A stretch of DNA of 64,000 nucleotides, taken from positions 1,922,001 to 1,986,000 of the forward strand of contig NZ_CP192260.1 in assembly GCF_050574275.1 (NCBI RefSeq), read 5' to 3'. Made by a program: the position numbers and the translations under genes. Every line of letters begins with the position of its first letter. Within the stretch, counting starts at the first letter, position 1. Below, piece by piece: positions 43,152-51,603 of the stretch. Origin of the DNA: Virgibacillus_F flavescens. GTDB taxonomy: Bacteria; Bacillota; Bacilli; Bacillales; Amphibacillaceae. The notes under the pieces were generated by a model that was not told the DNA's origin, made no database searches, and saw only the letters and a list, made by a program, of their open reading frames with translations.

Positions 43152-43751
43152 ATGGAATGGATTATAATTTTGGTTTTGTTTCTCATACTAATGATTTGTA
43201 CAAAAATATATGTAACCGTAAATTATTCGTATCTAAAGGAGAAAAAAGTGGGATCTATACGTATTTACATATTCAAAATCCCGATTTATCGAAAGAAAAT
43301 TAATCCGAGTGAAGTGGGAAATCCTTCACTACTTGAAAAATTTGAAGAAGAATTTGATTTCACTGAACTCTATCACGACGGAAAAAAGCTGCTGTTTATG
43401 GCAAATGATTCCGTATGGAGTGTTCTCTGGATAATGAAAAAAATACAAATACATAAATTCCAGTGGCATACAAATGTGGGGTCTGGAGAAGCTAGTAGTG
43501 GAGGATTGCTGTCTGGTGGAATATGGTCGATTAAAGGAGCGGTAATCGCTTTTTTACATCAAACCAGTAATGTTAAGTGTCAGTTTCACGTAAATGTAAT
43601 ACCATTTTTTCAGCAGAAATTATTCCAAACTCAAATAAATATGAAGGTTTCCATACGAATTGGGCCAGCTATAATAGGCGGTTTGAAGTTTATTCGATCG
43701 ATATCACATCGTAAGGAAATACAAATAAAATTAAGTGAAAGGAAGATTTAA
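43152..43751 (+). CDS. ytfI: DUF2953 protein YtfI
   Basis: A 199-aa DUF2953 protein with a hydrophobic N-terminal segment (WIIILVLFLILMICTKIYV, about 3-21) and basic residues after it, so it is membrane-anchored. The rest is mostly beta-rich with no catalytic motif. It precedes gerW with a 1-bp gap, as ytfI precedes ytfJ in B. subtilis, suggesting a shared role in spore properties (inference). ATG 43152 has GGGGTG 9 nt upstream; GTG 43140 is the alternative. Confidence 0.82.
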   Translation: MEWIIILVLFLILMICTKIYVTVNYSYLKEKKVGSIRIYIFKIPIYRKKINPSEVGNPSLLEKFEEEFDFTELYHDGKKLLFMANDSVWSVLWIMKKIQIHKFQWHTNVGSGEASSGGLLSGGIWSIKGAVIAFLHQTSNVKCQFHVNVIPFFQQKLFQTQINMKVSIRIGPAIIGGLKFIRSISHRKEIQIKLSERKI

Positions 43752-43752
43752 A

Positions 43753-44235
43753 ATGAGTGAACATCCGATTCAAGGATTAATGACTACGGCAATGGAAAAT
43801 ATTAAAGATATGATTGAAGTGAATACCATTATAGGCGACCCAGTTGAATCTCCAGATGGAAGTATCATTATACCAGTTTCTAAAGTTGGATTTGGTTTCG
43901 CGGCAGGAGGAAGTGAGTTTCAGGTGAAGTCTTCGGGAGGTCAAAGTGACTCTGAAGTTGAACTTCCTTTTGGTGGTGGTAGTGGAGGAGGAGTTTCAAT
44001 AACCCCAGTTGCATTTCTAATTGTAAGCGGTAATGGAATTAAGATGGTTCATTTAGATGAAAACACACATATTTTTGAGAAGATGATTGATTTTGCACCA
44101 CAGGTCGTGGAAAAAATAGAACAGATGTTAAAGAACTCTTCCAATAACCAGGATAACAAAAACCAACGAAATAATAACAGGGATGATCGCAGGCAAAACC
44201 GAGGGAACCATTCCGATTCAAACTACTCTATTTAG
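43753..44235 (+). CDS. gerW: Spore germination protein GerW (YtfJ)
   Basis: GerW/YtfJ family protein (160 aa), needed for normal germination in bacilli. The core HPIQGLMTTAMENIKDMIEVNTIIGDP (about 4-30, shown in part), PVSKVGFGFAAGGSEF and the Gly-rich FGGGSGGGVSITPVAFLIV are diagnostic. A low-complexity Asn/Arg/Asp-rich tail (about 130-160) is added. GAAAGGAAG precedes ATG 43753; it forms an operon with ytfI. Confidence 0.93.
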   Translation: MSEHPIQGLMTTAMENIKDMIEVNTIIGDPVESPDGSIIIPVSKVGFGFAAGGSEFQVKSSGGQSDSEVELPFGGGSGGGVSITPVAFLIVSGNGIKMVHLDENTHIFEKMIDFAPQVVEKIEQMLKNSSNNQDNKNQRNNNRDDRRQNRGNHSDSNYSI

Positions 44236-44319
44236 CGGGTATTAATGGTAAATATTGGACTTATCCATTTTACTTACCCATAATTAAACTATAGTAATTA
44301 ATAGAGGAGGAATGATTTT

Positions 44320-44820
44320 TTGGCTAATGTTACATTCCATCAAGACCCTGTTACGCTTATAGGGTCAGATATCAAAGTAGGTGCAAGTGCTCCAGAGTTT
44401 ACTGTCCTGGATAACGATTTAAATGAAAAATCACTGAGTGACTATGAAGGAAAAGTGAAATTAATCAGTGTAGTTCCTTCGCTTGACACTGGTGTATGTT
44501 CGGAGCAAACAAAGCGCTTTAATGACGAAGCAAATGAAGTTGCAAATGCTCATGTACTTACACTTAGTATGGACTTGCCATTTGCACAGAAACGTTGGAG
44601 TTCTGCAAATAATGTACAAAGTCTAGATATTCTATCTGATCACCGAAATGCTGACTTTGGCGAAAAGTATGGCGTTCTAATAGAAGAACTACGATTACTT
44701 GCCAGAGCAATTTTTGTGGTTGATTCAAGCAATAATGTAACATATGTTGAATATGTGAAAGAAGTTAGTAATCATCCTGACTACGAGAAAGCAATCGAGG
44801 CAGCTAAAAAAGCTGAATAA
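44320..44820 (+). CDS. tpx: Thiol peroxidase Tpx lacking the resolving cysteine
   Basis: Atypical 2-Cys peroxiredoxin of the Tpx family (166 aa), which reduces peroxides with thioredoxin. The peroxidatic C60 is present in SLDTGVCSEQT, as are the LSDHR and LLARAIFVVD segments. The resolving Cys normally in RWCGANG is Ser here (RWSSANN, S94), and the protein has only one Cys, so it should work as a 1-Cys enzyme or use another partner. TTG start at 44320 is set by AGGAGG at 44305-44310; the ATG at 44312 is out of frame. Confidence 0.92.
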   Translation: MANVTFHQDPVTLIGSDIKVGASAPEFTVLDNDLNEKSLSDYEGKVKLISVVPSLDTGVCSEQTKRFNDEANEVANAHVLTLSMDLPFAQKRWSSANNVQSLDILSDHRNADFGEKYGVLIEELRLLARAIFVVDSSNNVTYVEYVKEVSNHPDYEKAIEAAKKAE

Positions 44821-44831
44821 TATGATTGTGT

Positions 44832-44865
44832 AACCCTTTGCTTATTAGAAGCAAGGGGTTTTTTT
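44832..44865 (+). terminator. Terminator of tpx
   Basis: AACCCTTTGCTT (44832-44843) / AAGCAAGGGGTT (44849-44860) then TTTTT; one G-T pair in the stem. Confidence 0.88.
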
Positions 44866-44929
44866 GTACATGCAGGCCCTCCATTTGATACAATAGAAAC
44901 GCTTATTAGGTTGAAACGGAGGAAATATA

Positions 44930-45916
44930 ATGAATAAAATGGAAGACTTATACGAACAGATTGATACGATTACTGAAATGATACAACAACATAAAGATGA
45001 ACCATACTTGGACAGTTTAGCTGATACATTAGAGAGTCTGATGGAAAACGATCTCAATACTAGTATAAGTGCAGAGCTTAATTCTGAAATTCAAGATCAG
45101 TTAAAGCGTGTTAAGCTATCATCGTATTCATCAGATGAGATCCGCAAAGCAACACAGCTTGCCATTTTAAAAGGGATGAAGGGGTCAACACAACAACAGC
45201 ATGTTATGACACCTGATACGATCGCACTACTAGTAGGTTATCTTGCTGGCAAGGTTATGAATACGAAAGAACAAATGAGAATTTTTGATCCTGCGAGTGG
45301 CACTGGTAACTTGTTAGCAACAGTCATTCAACATCTAGGCGGAAATGCATCTGGCTATGGTAGTGAGATTGACCCGACACTAATTAAGTTGTCTGTATTA
45401 CATGCAAATCTGCAGCAGCTTTCAATTGATTTCTTCCACCAGGATAGCTTACGACCATTTTTACTTGATCCAGTAGATTTAGTGGTATCGGATTTACCTG
45501 TTGGATACTATCCGGATGATGTAAATGCTGCTGAGTATAAATTAAAAGCAGACGAAGGTCATTCCTATTCCCATCATCTTTTTATCGAACAAGCGGTTAA
45601 CTATGTACAAGATGGTGGTTATTTAGTTTTTATTATTCCTGAATTTTTGTTTGAAAGTGATCAGGCAGATAAACTTCGTGCCTATTTGCACGATTACGCT
45701 CATATTGTAGGTGTTTTGCATCTGCCAGAGAGTACGTTCAAATCCAAAAATAACGCGAAAAGTATTTTGTTACTCCAGAAAAAAGGTCTGAAAACAGAGG
45801 CTCCTAAACAGCCGTTACTTGTAAAGCTTCCTTCACTTAAGAATACAAAGGCAATGGAAGATATATTAAGTCAGATGAATTCATGGTTTGCTTCTTATTT
45901 GAAAGATGAAGAGTAA
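44930..45916 (+). CDS. ytxK: Class I SAM-dependent methyltransferase YtxK
   Basis: A 328-aa methyltransferase related to N6-adenine DNA methylases (HsdM-like). SAM-binding motif I is FDPASGTGNLLATV (about 120-133); the catalytic NPPF-type motif is replaced by SDLPVGYYP, so DNA adenine methylation is doubtful. The N-terminal 90 residues are helical. It precedes ackA by 20 bp, as in B. subtilis, and probably shares a transcript with ackA and moaB. ACGGAGG precedes ATG 44930. The physiological substrate is unknown. Confidence 0.88.
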   Translation: MNKMEDLYEQIDTITEMIQQHKDEPYLDSLADTLESLMENDLNTSISAELNSEIQDQLKRVKLSSYSSDEIRKATQLAILKGMKGSTQQQHVMTPDTIALLVGYLAGKVMNTKEQMRIFDPASGTGNLLATVIQHLGGNASGYGSEIDPTLIKLSVLHANLQQLSIDFFHQDSLRPFLLDPVDLVVSDLPVGYYPDDVNAAEYKLKADEGHSYSHHLFIEQAVNYVQDGGYLVFIIPEFLFESDQADKLRAYLHDYAHIVGVLHLPESTFKSKNNAKSILLLQKKGLKTEAPKQPLLVKLPSLKNTKAMEDILSQMNSWFASYLKDEE

Positions 45917-45936
45917 ATGAAGGAGGTCATTGGAAT

Positions 45937-47121
45937 ATGGATATAATTTTAGCTATTAATGCGGGAAGTTCTTCCTTAAAGTTCCAGCTGATACAGATGC
46001 CTGAAGAAAAAATATTATCTAAAGGGTTGGTTGAACGGATAGGACTTCCAGATTCCGTTTTTTCTATTGAGGTTAATGACAAAAAGGATAAAACAATTGG
46101 AGAAATTTCCGATCATGAGGATGCGGTTAAACAACTGATGGAGAAACTTACTTCCAGTGGTATCATCGAATCTCTTGACGATATTCAAGCTATCGGTCAT
46201 CGAGTTGTTCATGGCGGGGAGCGGTTTACTGACTCGGTAATAATTAACGACGAAGTAATGAAGGAAATTGAAGAAGTATCTGAACTTGCACCGCTTCACA
46301 ACCCAGCTAACTTAACTGGAATTCGTGCCTTCCAGGAAATTTTACCAGAAGTGCCTATGGTGGCAGTTTTTGACACGGCATTTCACCAGACAATGGAAGA
46401 AAAATCTTATTTATACAGTTTGCCATATGAGTACTATGAAAAATATGGGATTCGAAAATATGGTTTTCATGGTGCATCACACAAGTATGTTTCGGAAAGA
46501 GCTTCCGAATTACTTGGTATTCCGCTTAATCAGTTGCGATTGATTTCCTGTCATTTAGGTAACGGAGCAAGTATTGCAGCTATACAAAACGGTAAATCAA
46601 TTGATACTTCAATGGGGTTCACACCACTTGCCGGTGTAACAATGGGTACCAGATCCGGAAACATTGACCCGGCATTAATTCCATATATTATGGAAAAAAC
46701 GGGACAGTCAGCAGTAGAAGTTTTAAATGTACTGAATAAAAAAAGTGGAATGCTGGCACTCTCAGGTTTTTCAAGTGATTTACGTGATATTGAACAGCAG
46801 GCAGAAACAAATGAACGAGCTGAGCTTGCACTTGAAGTGTTTGCGTCAAGAATTCACAAATATCTAGGTTCATATGCGGCTCGTATGTCAGGTGTAGATG
46901 CTATTATCTTTACAGCTGGTGTAGGTGAAAACAGTGATGTTATTAGAGCGAAGGTGTTAACTGGCCTGGAATTCATGGGCGTGTACTGGGATCCTTCCCT
47001 TAATAAAATCCGTGGGAAAGAAACATTTATTAATTATCCGCATTCTCCAGTGAAAGTAATAGTTATACCTACTAACGAAGAGGTTATGATTGCACGTGAT
47101 ACGGTGCGATTGGCTATATAA
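45937..47121 (+). CDS. ackA: Acetate kinase
   Basis: Acetate kinase (394 aa), the ASKHA-fold enzyme that makes ATP and acetate from acetyl phosphate in overflow metabolism. Signatures are ILAINAGSSSLKFQL (5-19), HRVVHGGE (about 88-95), FDTAFH, HLGNGAS, GFTPLAGVTMGTRSG and FTAGVGENS. AGGAGGTC precedes ATG 45937. In B. subtilis ackA is activated by CcpA; a cre-like GAAACGCTTATT lies upstream of ytxK (around 44900), but the match is weak. Confidence 0.97.
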   Translation: MDIILAINAGSSSLKFQLIQMPEEKILSKGLVERIGLPDSVFSIEVNDKKDKTIGEISDHEDAVKQLMEKLTSSGIIESLDDIQAIGHRVVHGGERFTDSVIINDEVMKEIEEVSELAPLHNPANLTGIRAFQEILPEVPMVAVFDTAFHQTMEEKSYLYSLPYEYYEKYGIRKYGFHGASHKYVSERASELLGIPLNQLRLISCHLGNGASIAAIQNGKSIDTSMGFTPLAGVTMGTRSGNIDPALIPYIMEKTGQSAVEVLNVLNKKSGMLALSGFSSDLRDIEQQAETNERAELALEVFASRIHKYLGSYAARMSGVDAIIFTAGVGENSDVIRAKVLTGLEFMGVYWDPSLNKIRGKETFINYPHSPVKVIVIPTNEEVMIARDTVRLAI

Positions 47122-47155
47122 TTTTTTTGTGGATTTGGGATGAGGAGAGATTACA

Positions 47156-47668
47156 ATGGCAGTAGATGCACACAAAGCAAATGAAAGAAAAGTGAAGTGT
47201 ATGATTCTGACTGTTAGCGATACTCGAAGCGAGTATACTGATAAAAGCGGCAAATTAATTGAGCAACTGCTGAATGCTTCTGGTCATCATATAGAAATTA
47301 TGGAGATAATTTCTGATAAACAACAATCAATTAAATCGATGATCGATGCGGGGAGGGAGAACCCTGATATTGACGTGATTTTAACCAATGGAGGCACAGG
47401 AATTGCTCACCGTGATGTAACCATCGAAACGGTTAAACCAATGCTGGAAAAAGAAATTACTGGATTCGGGGAATTATTCCGTTCACTCAGTTATTCCGAA
47501 GATATCGGATCTGCAGCAATGTTATCGAGAGCTATCGCTGGTGTCACAAATCATACTGCTGTTTTTTCCATGCCTGGTTCCACAGGAGCGGTTCGTTTAG
47601 CGATGGAGCGATTAATTTTACCTGAGCTATCGCATGTAGTAAATGAAATACAAAAAGATCTTCATTAA
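47156..47668 (+). CDS. moaB: Molybdenum cofactor biosynthesis protein MoaB
   Basis: MogA/MoaB-type molybdopterin adenylyltransferase-fold protein (170 aa). The MPT-binding motif LTNGGTGIAHRDVTIE (about 78-93) and PGSTGAVRLAMERLI are intact. It follows ackA by 34 bp as in B. subtilis and ends with a bidirectional terminator. No other Mo-cofactor genes are in the window, so its precise role is inferred from the family. GAGGAGAG before ATG. Confidence 0.93.
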   Translation: MAVDAHKANERKVKCMILTVSDTRSEYTDKSGKLIEQLLNASGHHIEIMEIISDKQQSIKSMIDAGRENPDIDVILTNGGTGIAHRDVTIETVKPMLEKEITGFGELFRSLSYSEDIGSAAMLSRAIAGVTNHTAVFSMPGSTGAVRLAMERLILPELSHVVNEIQKDLH

Positions 47669-47670
47669 GA

Positions 47671-47701
47671 AAAATAACGCCCCGAGAGGCGTTATTTTTT
47701 T
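47671..47701. terminator. Bidirectional terminator moaB / usp
   Basis: AAAATAACGCC (47671-47681) / GGCGTTATTTTTTT (47688-47701) between convergent genes; the right arm overlaps the usp stop codon. Confidence 0.9.
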
Positions 47702-48134
47702 ATCGCACTACCAATACATCACATTTAGCATAACGCGTTATATTTTCAGAAACACTGCCGATAAAGAAACGTTCAACATTGCTCATGCCAGTAGCTCCAC
47801 AGATGATTAAGTCAGCGTGAAAACTTGGTGCTATTTCTTTTGCGATTTTCACTTTAGGAGAACCGTACTCAATGCATCGAACAATTTCCTTTATCCCGGC
47901 GGCGGTTGCTTTTTGCATATAACCGTCGACTAATTCTTTAGCATAATATTCTGCGCGCTCCGCTAGGGATCGATCATACGCCTCAGCAGTAGCAAATGTT
48001 CTTGAATCCACTACGTGTGCCAGGATTAGTCGTGCACCGTTTCGTTTTGCTATATCCAATGATTTTTTGAAAGCAACTTCAGAGGCGTCTGATCCATCGA
48101 TTGCTACTACAATATCCTTGTACTCAAAATCCAT
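47700..48134 (-). CDS. Universal stress protein, UspA family
   Basis: UspA-domain protein (144 aa). N-terminal DIVVAIDGSDASEVAFKK and the ATP-binding loop LIICGATGMSNVERFFIGSVSENI (G-x2-G-x9-G-S, about 111-134, key residues G113, G116, G127, S128) are complete, so it belongs to the nucleotide-binding class. AAGGAGGAGC precedes ATG 48132-48134. It is single and convergent with moaB. Several paralogues exist in bacilli (for example YxiE, NhaX) and I do not assign a name. Confidence 0.9.
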   Translation of the reverse strand: MDFEYKDIVVAIDGSDASEVAFKKSLDIAKRNGARLILAHVVDSRTFATAEAYDRSLAERAEYYAKELVDGYMQKATAAGIKEIVRCIEYGSPKVKIAKEIAPSFHADLIICGATGMSNVERFFIGSVSENITRYAKCDVLVVR

Positions 48135-48269
48135 TTTTCAGCTCCTCCTTCCTCTTATTAGTATATACCCTTTTCGCAGTAAAGATAATCGATTTCGTTC
48201 AATAATTGGAAATAAATAAAGTACAAAAATCCTTCCTATATGGACAAACTAATCTTGGAGGTGATATTA

Positions 48270-48422
48270 TTGGGAAAGAAACAATCACAAACATTGCGTG
48301 AAGATAAGAAGGGCATTGCTGTTGTGCAGAATCAGTTATTTGAAAGCTATCAAAGCGGAGTTGTTGAAGACCAGTTACACAATAATAAAGCGATCCACAC
48401 CTTCAATAACCAAAAGAAATAA
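48270..48422 (+). CDS. Small basic protein of unknown function
   Basis: A 50-aa polar, Lys/Gln/Asn-rich ORF with no Cys and no membrane segment (begins GKKQSQTLREDKKGIAVVQNQ after the initiator). The TTG at 48270 follows a very strong SD, TTGGAGGTGAT (GGAGGTGA at 48257-48264, 5-nt spacing), which is why I accept it; a longer in-frame ATG at 48240 has no SD. It lies alone between usp and ald with a hairpin after it. Small size and composition recall minor spore proteins, but this is only a guess. Confidence 0.6.
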   Translation: MGKKQSQTLREDKKGIAVVQNQLFESYQSGVVEDQLHNNKAIHTFNNQKK

Positions 48423-48467
48423 AATGAATCTGATACTTCTCATATAAACCCAAGTCACTTTCTATAA

Positions 48468-48507
48468 AGAAGCATGATCCATCCTTTTTAGGGTGGGTCA
48501 ACTTCTG
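48468..48507 (+). terminator. Hairpin after the 50-aa gene
   Basis: AGAAGCATGATCCATCC / GGGTGGGTCAACTTCT with G-T pairs and a small internal loop, followed by GTTT. Weak T-run. Confidence 0.5.
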
Positions 48508-48634
48508 TTTATAATTAATGAAAGCGGTACTTTTTCATGTTATATTATTTTATGGGTGAAAATAATTAGTATGCATTTATTTATTCAATTTATCACGTTT
48601 TAAAAATTAAAGGAATGTGCAAGGAGTGTTTGTA

Positions 48635-49753
48635 ATGAGAATTGGAATACCGAGAGAGATTAAGAATAACGAGAACAGGGTAGCTATGACACCAGCAGGG
48701 GTACTTACCTTGAAGACAGCTGGGCATGAGGTCTATGTTGAATCAGGCGCGGGTGTTACATCTGGTTTTGTTGATGAGCAATACCAGGAAGCTGGAGCGC
48801 ACATCGTTTTAACCGCTAAGGAAGCTTGGGAACAGGAAATGGTTATGAAAGTTAAAGAACCGCTTCATGAAGAATATGACTATTTTTATGAAGGTTTAAT
48901 TTTATTTACATATCTGCACTTAGCTGCCGAGCCAGACTTAACAAAAGCGCTTATAGATAAGAAAGTTGTCGGGATTGCATATGAAACAGTGCAACTGGAA
49001 AACAGGTCACTGCCATTGTTAACACCAATGAGCGAAGTTGCTGGACGGATGGCAGCTCAGATAGGGGCACAATTTCTAGAGAAATCAAAAGGTGGAAAAG
49101 GTATTTTACTCGCTGGAATTCCTGGTGTAAGACGCGGGAAGGTAACTGTCATTGGCGGTGGCGTAGTCGGTACAAATGCAGCTAAGCTAGCTGTCGGACT
49201 TGGTGCGGATGTTACAATAGTTGACTTGAGTCCAGAACGTTTAAGAGAATTGGACGATATTTTTGGTTCAACTATAAATACGTTAATGTCGAATCCGCTT
49301 AACATTAAAGAAGCTGTAGCTGAATCGGATCTTGTAATTGGAGCTGTGCTAATTCCTGGTGCAAAAGCACCTCGATTAGTTACCGAAGAAATGGTACAAG
49401 CAATGACAGAAGGCTCAGTAATTGTTGACGTTGCAATTGATCAAGGTGGTATTTTTGAAACCACAGATCGTATCACAACACATGATAATCCGACTTATAC
49501 AAAGCACGGAGTACAGCACTATGCTGTAGCAAATATGCCAGGGGCAGTGCCGCGTACATCTACTATTGGATTAACGAATGTAACAGTACCGTATGCATTA
49601 CAGTTAGCAAACAAAGGCTATGTACAAGCATGCAAGGATAATGCCGCATTACGTAAAGGTATAAATACGTTAGATGGATATGTAACCTACCAGGCGGTAG
49701 CTGAATCTAATGGACTCCATTATGATGAAGTTCAATCACTGTTGGAGAAATAA
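48635..49753 (+). CDS. ald: Alanine dehydrogenase
   Basis: L-alanine dehydrogenase (372 aa), which converts alanine to pyruvate and ammonia with NAD and supports sporulation in B. subtilis. Signatures are MRIGIPREIKNNENRVA, LFTYLHLAAE, the Rossmann loop VTVIGGGVVGTNAAKLA (about 169-185), and IVDVAIDQGG. AAGGAG at 48621-48626 serves ATG 48635. A cre-like ATGAAAGCGGTACTTT at 48518-48533 lies upstream (one mismatch to consensus, low confidence). Terminator shared with pepQ. Confidence 0.96.
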   Translation: MRIGIPREIKNNENRVAMTPAGVLTLKTAGHEVYVESGAGVTSGFVDEQYQEAGAHIVLTAKEAWEQEMVMKVKEPLHEEYDYFYEGLILFTYLHLAAEPDLTKALIDKKVVGIAYETVQLENRSLPLLTPMSEVAGRMAAQIGAQFLEKSKGGKGILLAGIPGVRRGKVTVIGGGVVGTNAAKLAVGLGADVTIVDLSPERLRELDDIFGSTINTLMSNPLNIKEAVAESDLVIGAVLIPGAKAPRLVTEEMVQAMTEGSVIVDVAIDQGGIFETTDRITTHDNPTYTKHGVQHYAVANMPGAVPRTSTIGLTNVTVPYALQLANKGYVQACKDNAALRKGINTLDGYVTYQAVAESNGLHYDEVQSLLEK

Positions 49754-49760
49754 ATGATAA

Positions 49761-49802
49761 AAAAAGGTTCCATCTCACATCATAGTGAGATGGAACCTTT
49801 TT
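49761..49802. terminator. Bidirectional terminator ald / pepQ
   Basis: Perfect 18-bp stem AAAAAGGTTCCATCTCAC (49761-49778) / GTGAGATGGAACCTTTTT (49785-49802). Confidence 0.93.
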
Positions 49803-49806
49803 AAAT

Positions 49807-50904
49807 TCAATCAATAATACGCAGTTGTTTTGGTGATTTCGTTAAGAGCTCTGGACCTTTCTCGGTCATGTAAATCATATCTTCAATTCTTACTCCACCG
49901 GTTCCAGGAACATAAATTCCAGGTTCCACTGTGTAGCTCATACCTTCTTTCAACGGTAAGTCATTCTTACTGTGCATGGATGGATATTCGTGTGTTTCTA
50001 TTCCAATTCCATGTCCAATTCGATGTGTGAAATATTCACCATACCCAGCATCCTCAATGTGGTTTCTGGCAGCCAGATCAACCTTTCCAACAGAAGTTCC
50101 TATTTTGGATATTTTAATTGATTTTTCTTCTGCCTCAAGGACAGTATTATAAATTTTTTCCTGCTCTGGAGTAATTGACTTGTAGGCTACTGTTCGGGTA
50201 ATATCTGAGCAATAACCATCGTAAATGACACCCAAATCAAACAGAACCATGTCCCCTTTTTCAATCTTCTTTGTACCAGGGGTTCCGTGTGGCGACGCAG
50301 TTTTTGTACCTGAAAGAACCATAGTAGAGAAGGACATTCCTTGGATTCCTTTTTTCTTTAGTTCATATTCAATTGTTGCAATAATATCAATTTCGCGGAC
50401 GCCCTCTTTAATTGCGTTAATACCAGTTTCAATGCCAAAATCTGCTAGGTCTGCAGCGTGTTTAAGTATCGCATATTCTTTTTTATTCTTTATAACACGT
50501 AAATTTGCCAATACTTCCTTTGCATCCTTCATCTCTGTATCCGGGAATAATGAGGTTACAGATTGATAACGGTCAAGCGTCAAATGGTCGTACTCAAGAC
50601 CAATAGATCCAGGTATTTTGTTTTTTTTCTGCAGGGCAGACTTAAATAATTCCCACGGGTCTTCATGGTCATGGTATCCAATTATTTCATATTGCCAACC
50701 TGCGTGTATTGCATCTTCTTTTTCCATATTGGGCAACACTAAAATTGGATCAAAGTCAGCGCTAATGTAAACTGCAATTATCCGCTCGTGCGGATCAGTT
50801 AAATAATTGCTTAAATAATAAATATTTGCTTTAGATGTTACTAACATACTATCTAAGTTAGTTGATTCCATTTCTGCTCGTAATGTGTCGATTCGATTTG
50901 TCAT
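49807..50904 (-). CDS. pepQ: M24B aminopeptidase / Xaa-Pro dipeptidase
   Basis: Pita-bread-fold metallopeptidase of family M24B (365 aa). N-terminal creatinase-like domain (about 1-130) and C-terminal catalytic domain with metal ligands in LFDLGVIYDGYCSDITRT (two Asp), HRIGHGIGIETHE (His), TVEPGIYVPG (Glu) and GGVRIEDM (Glu). It cleaves Xaa-Pro dipeptides or N-terminal Xaa-Pro bonds (family inference). GAGGTGAAG precedes ATG 50902-50904. It is divergent from the DUF4178-PspA operon. Confidence 0.9.
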   Translation of the reverse strand: MTNRIDTLRAEMESTNLDSMLVTSKANIYYLSNYLTDPHERIIAVYISADFDPILVLPNMEKEDAIHAGWQYEIIGYHDHEDPWELFKSALQKKNKIPGSIGLEYDHLTLDRYQSVTSLFPDTEMKDAKEVLANLRVIKNKKEYAILKHAADLADFGIETGINAIKEGVREIDIIATIEYELKKKGIQGMSFSTMVLSGTKTASPHGTPGTKKIEKGDMVLFDLGVIYDGYCSDITRTVAYKSITPEQEKIYNTVLEAEEKSIKISKIGTSVGKVDLAARNHIEDAGYGEYFTHRIGHGIGIETHEYPSMHSKNDLPLKEGMSYTVEPGIYVPGTGGVRIEDMIYMTEKGPELLTKSPKQLRIID

Positions 50905-51004
50905 TTCTTCACCTCTTCATAATTTATATCTTTAGTATAACAAAGATGTTAATACTATTCATAAGTCGAAAAAGTGTTACAATTATAAGGAAGTAAATAA
51001 AAAA

Positions 51005-51031
51005 TGAAACCTTTTCCATTAGAGGTACGTA
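51005..51031 (+). promoter_or_regulatory. Sigma-W-type ECF promoter of the DUF4178-pspA operon
   Basis: TGAAAC (51005-51010) within TGAAACCTTTT, 17-bp spacer, CGTA (51028-51031). This is very close to the sigma-W consensus TGAAAC-N16-CGTA, including the T-rich run after the -35 box. It lies 46 bp ahead of the first gene. The B. subtilis pspA (ydjF) operon is also in the sigma-W regulon, which supports it. Confidence 0.85.
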
Positions 51032-51077
51032 ATACGGAATGAAGGAAGTAATTTTTAAATGCAAAAGAGGTGAATAC

Positions 51078-51590
51078 GTGGGTTTATTTTCAAAGTTATT
51101 TAAAAGTAAAGAAGTGGATCGACCTGCACCTAAAGAACGTGATGCTTTGTCTATAAAAGTAGGAGATATCATTACGTATGATTTAAGGGATTATGAAGTG
51201 GTAGGAAAAATCACATATCAGGATGGCAGCTATAAATGGTATGGATATCAATTATTAGAGGGGCATGATACCATTTGGTTATCTGCTGAAATGGATGATG
51301 AGCTTGAGCTCGGTATCTATAGAAAAATACAACTCGCTGTAAGTAAGCCTTTTCCAAAGAAACTTGAATATGATGGTAAGAGTTACCAGTTGGAAGAGGA
51401 AGGCAGAGCTGCTGTAACTGGCGAAGGAAGAAGTTCTAATTTACATGGTTCTGAAACACATTACGCTGACTATAGTGATAAGGAAGATGAAAACTATCTT
51501 AGCATTGAATCATGGGGAACTGAGTTTGAAGTAAGTTATGGTTTTCCAATAGAAGACTATGAAATAAAAATATTAGCTGGATCAAAATAG
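51078..51590 (+). CDS. DUF4178 domain protein
   Basis: A 170-aa protein whose body is a DUF4178 domain (KVGDIITYDLRDYEVVGKITYQDG, YGYQLLEG, WLSAEMDDELELGIYRK), a beta-rich module found beside PspA, DUF350 and polyamine-synthase genes. The N-terminus GLFSKLFKSKE is amphipathic and may touch the membrane. I chose GTG 51078 because AGAGGTGA (51066-51073) precedes it; the ATG at 51039 would start only 2 bases after the likely transcription start. First gene behind the sigma-W-type promoter, 13 bp ahead of pspA. Molecular role unknown. Confidence 0.85.
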   Translation: MGLFSKLFKSKEVDRPAPKERDALSIKVGDIITYDLRDYEVVGKITYQDGSYKWYGYQLLEGHDTIWLSAEMDDELELGIYRKIQLAVSKPFPKKLEYDGKSYQLEEEGRAAVTGEGRSSNLHGSETHYADYSDKEDENYLSIESWGTEFEVSYGFPIEDYEIKILAGSK

Positions 51591-51603
51591 AGGAGGAAGT
51601 TAA

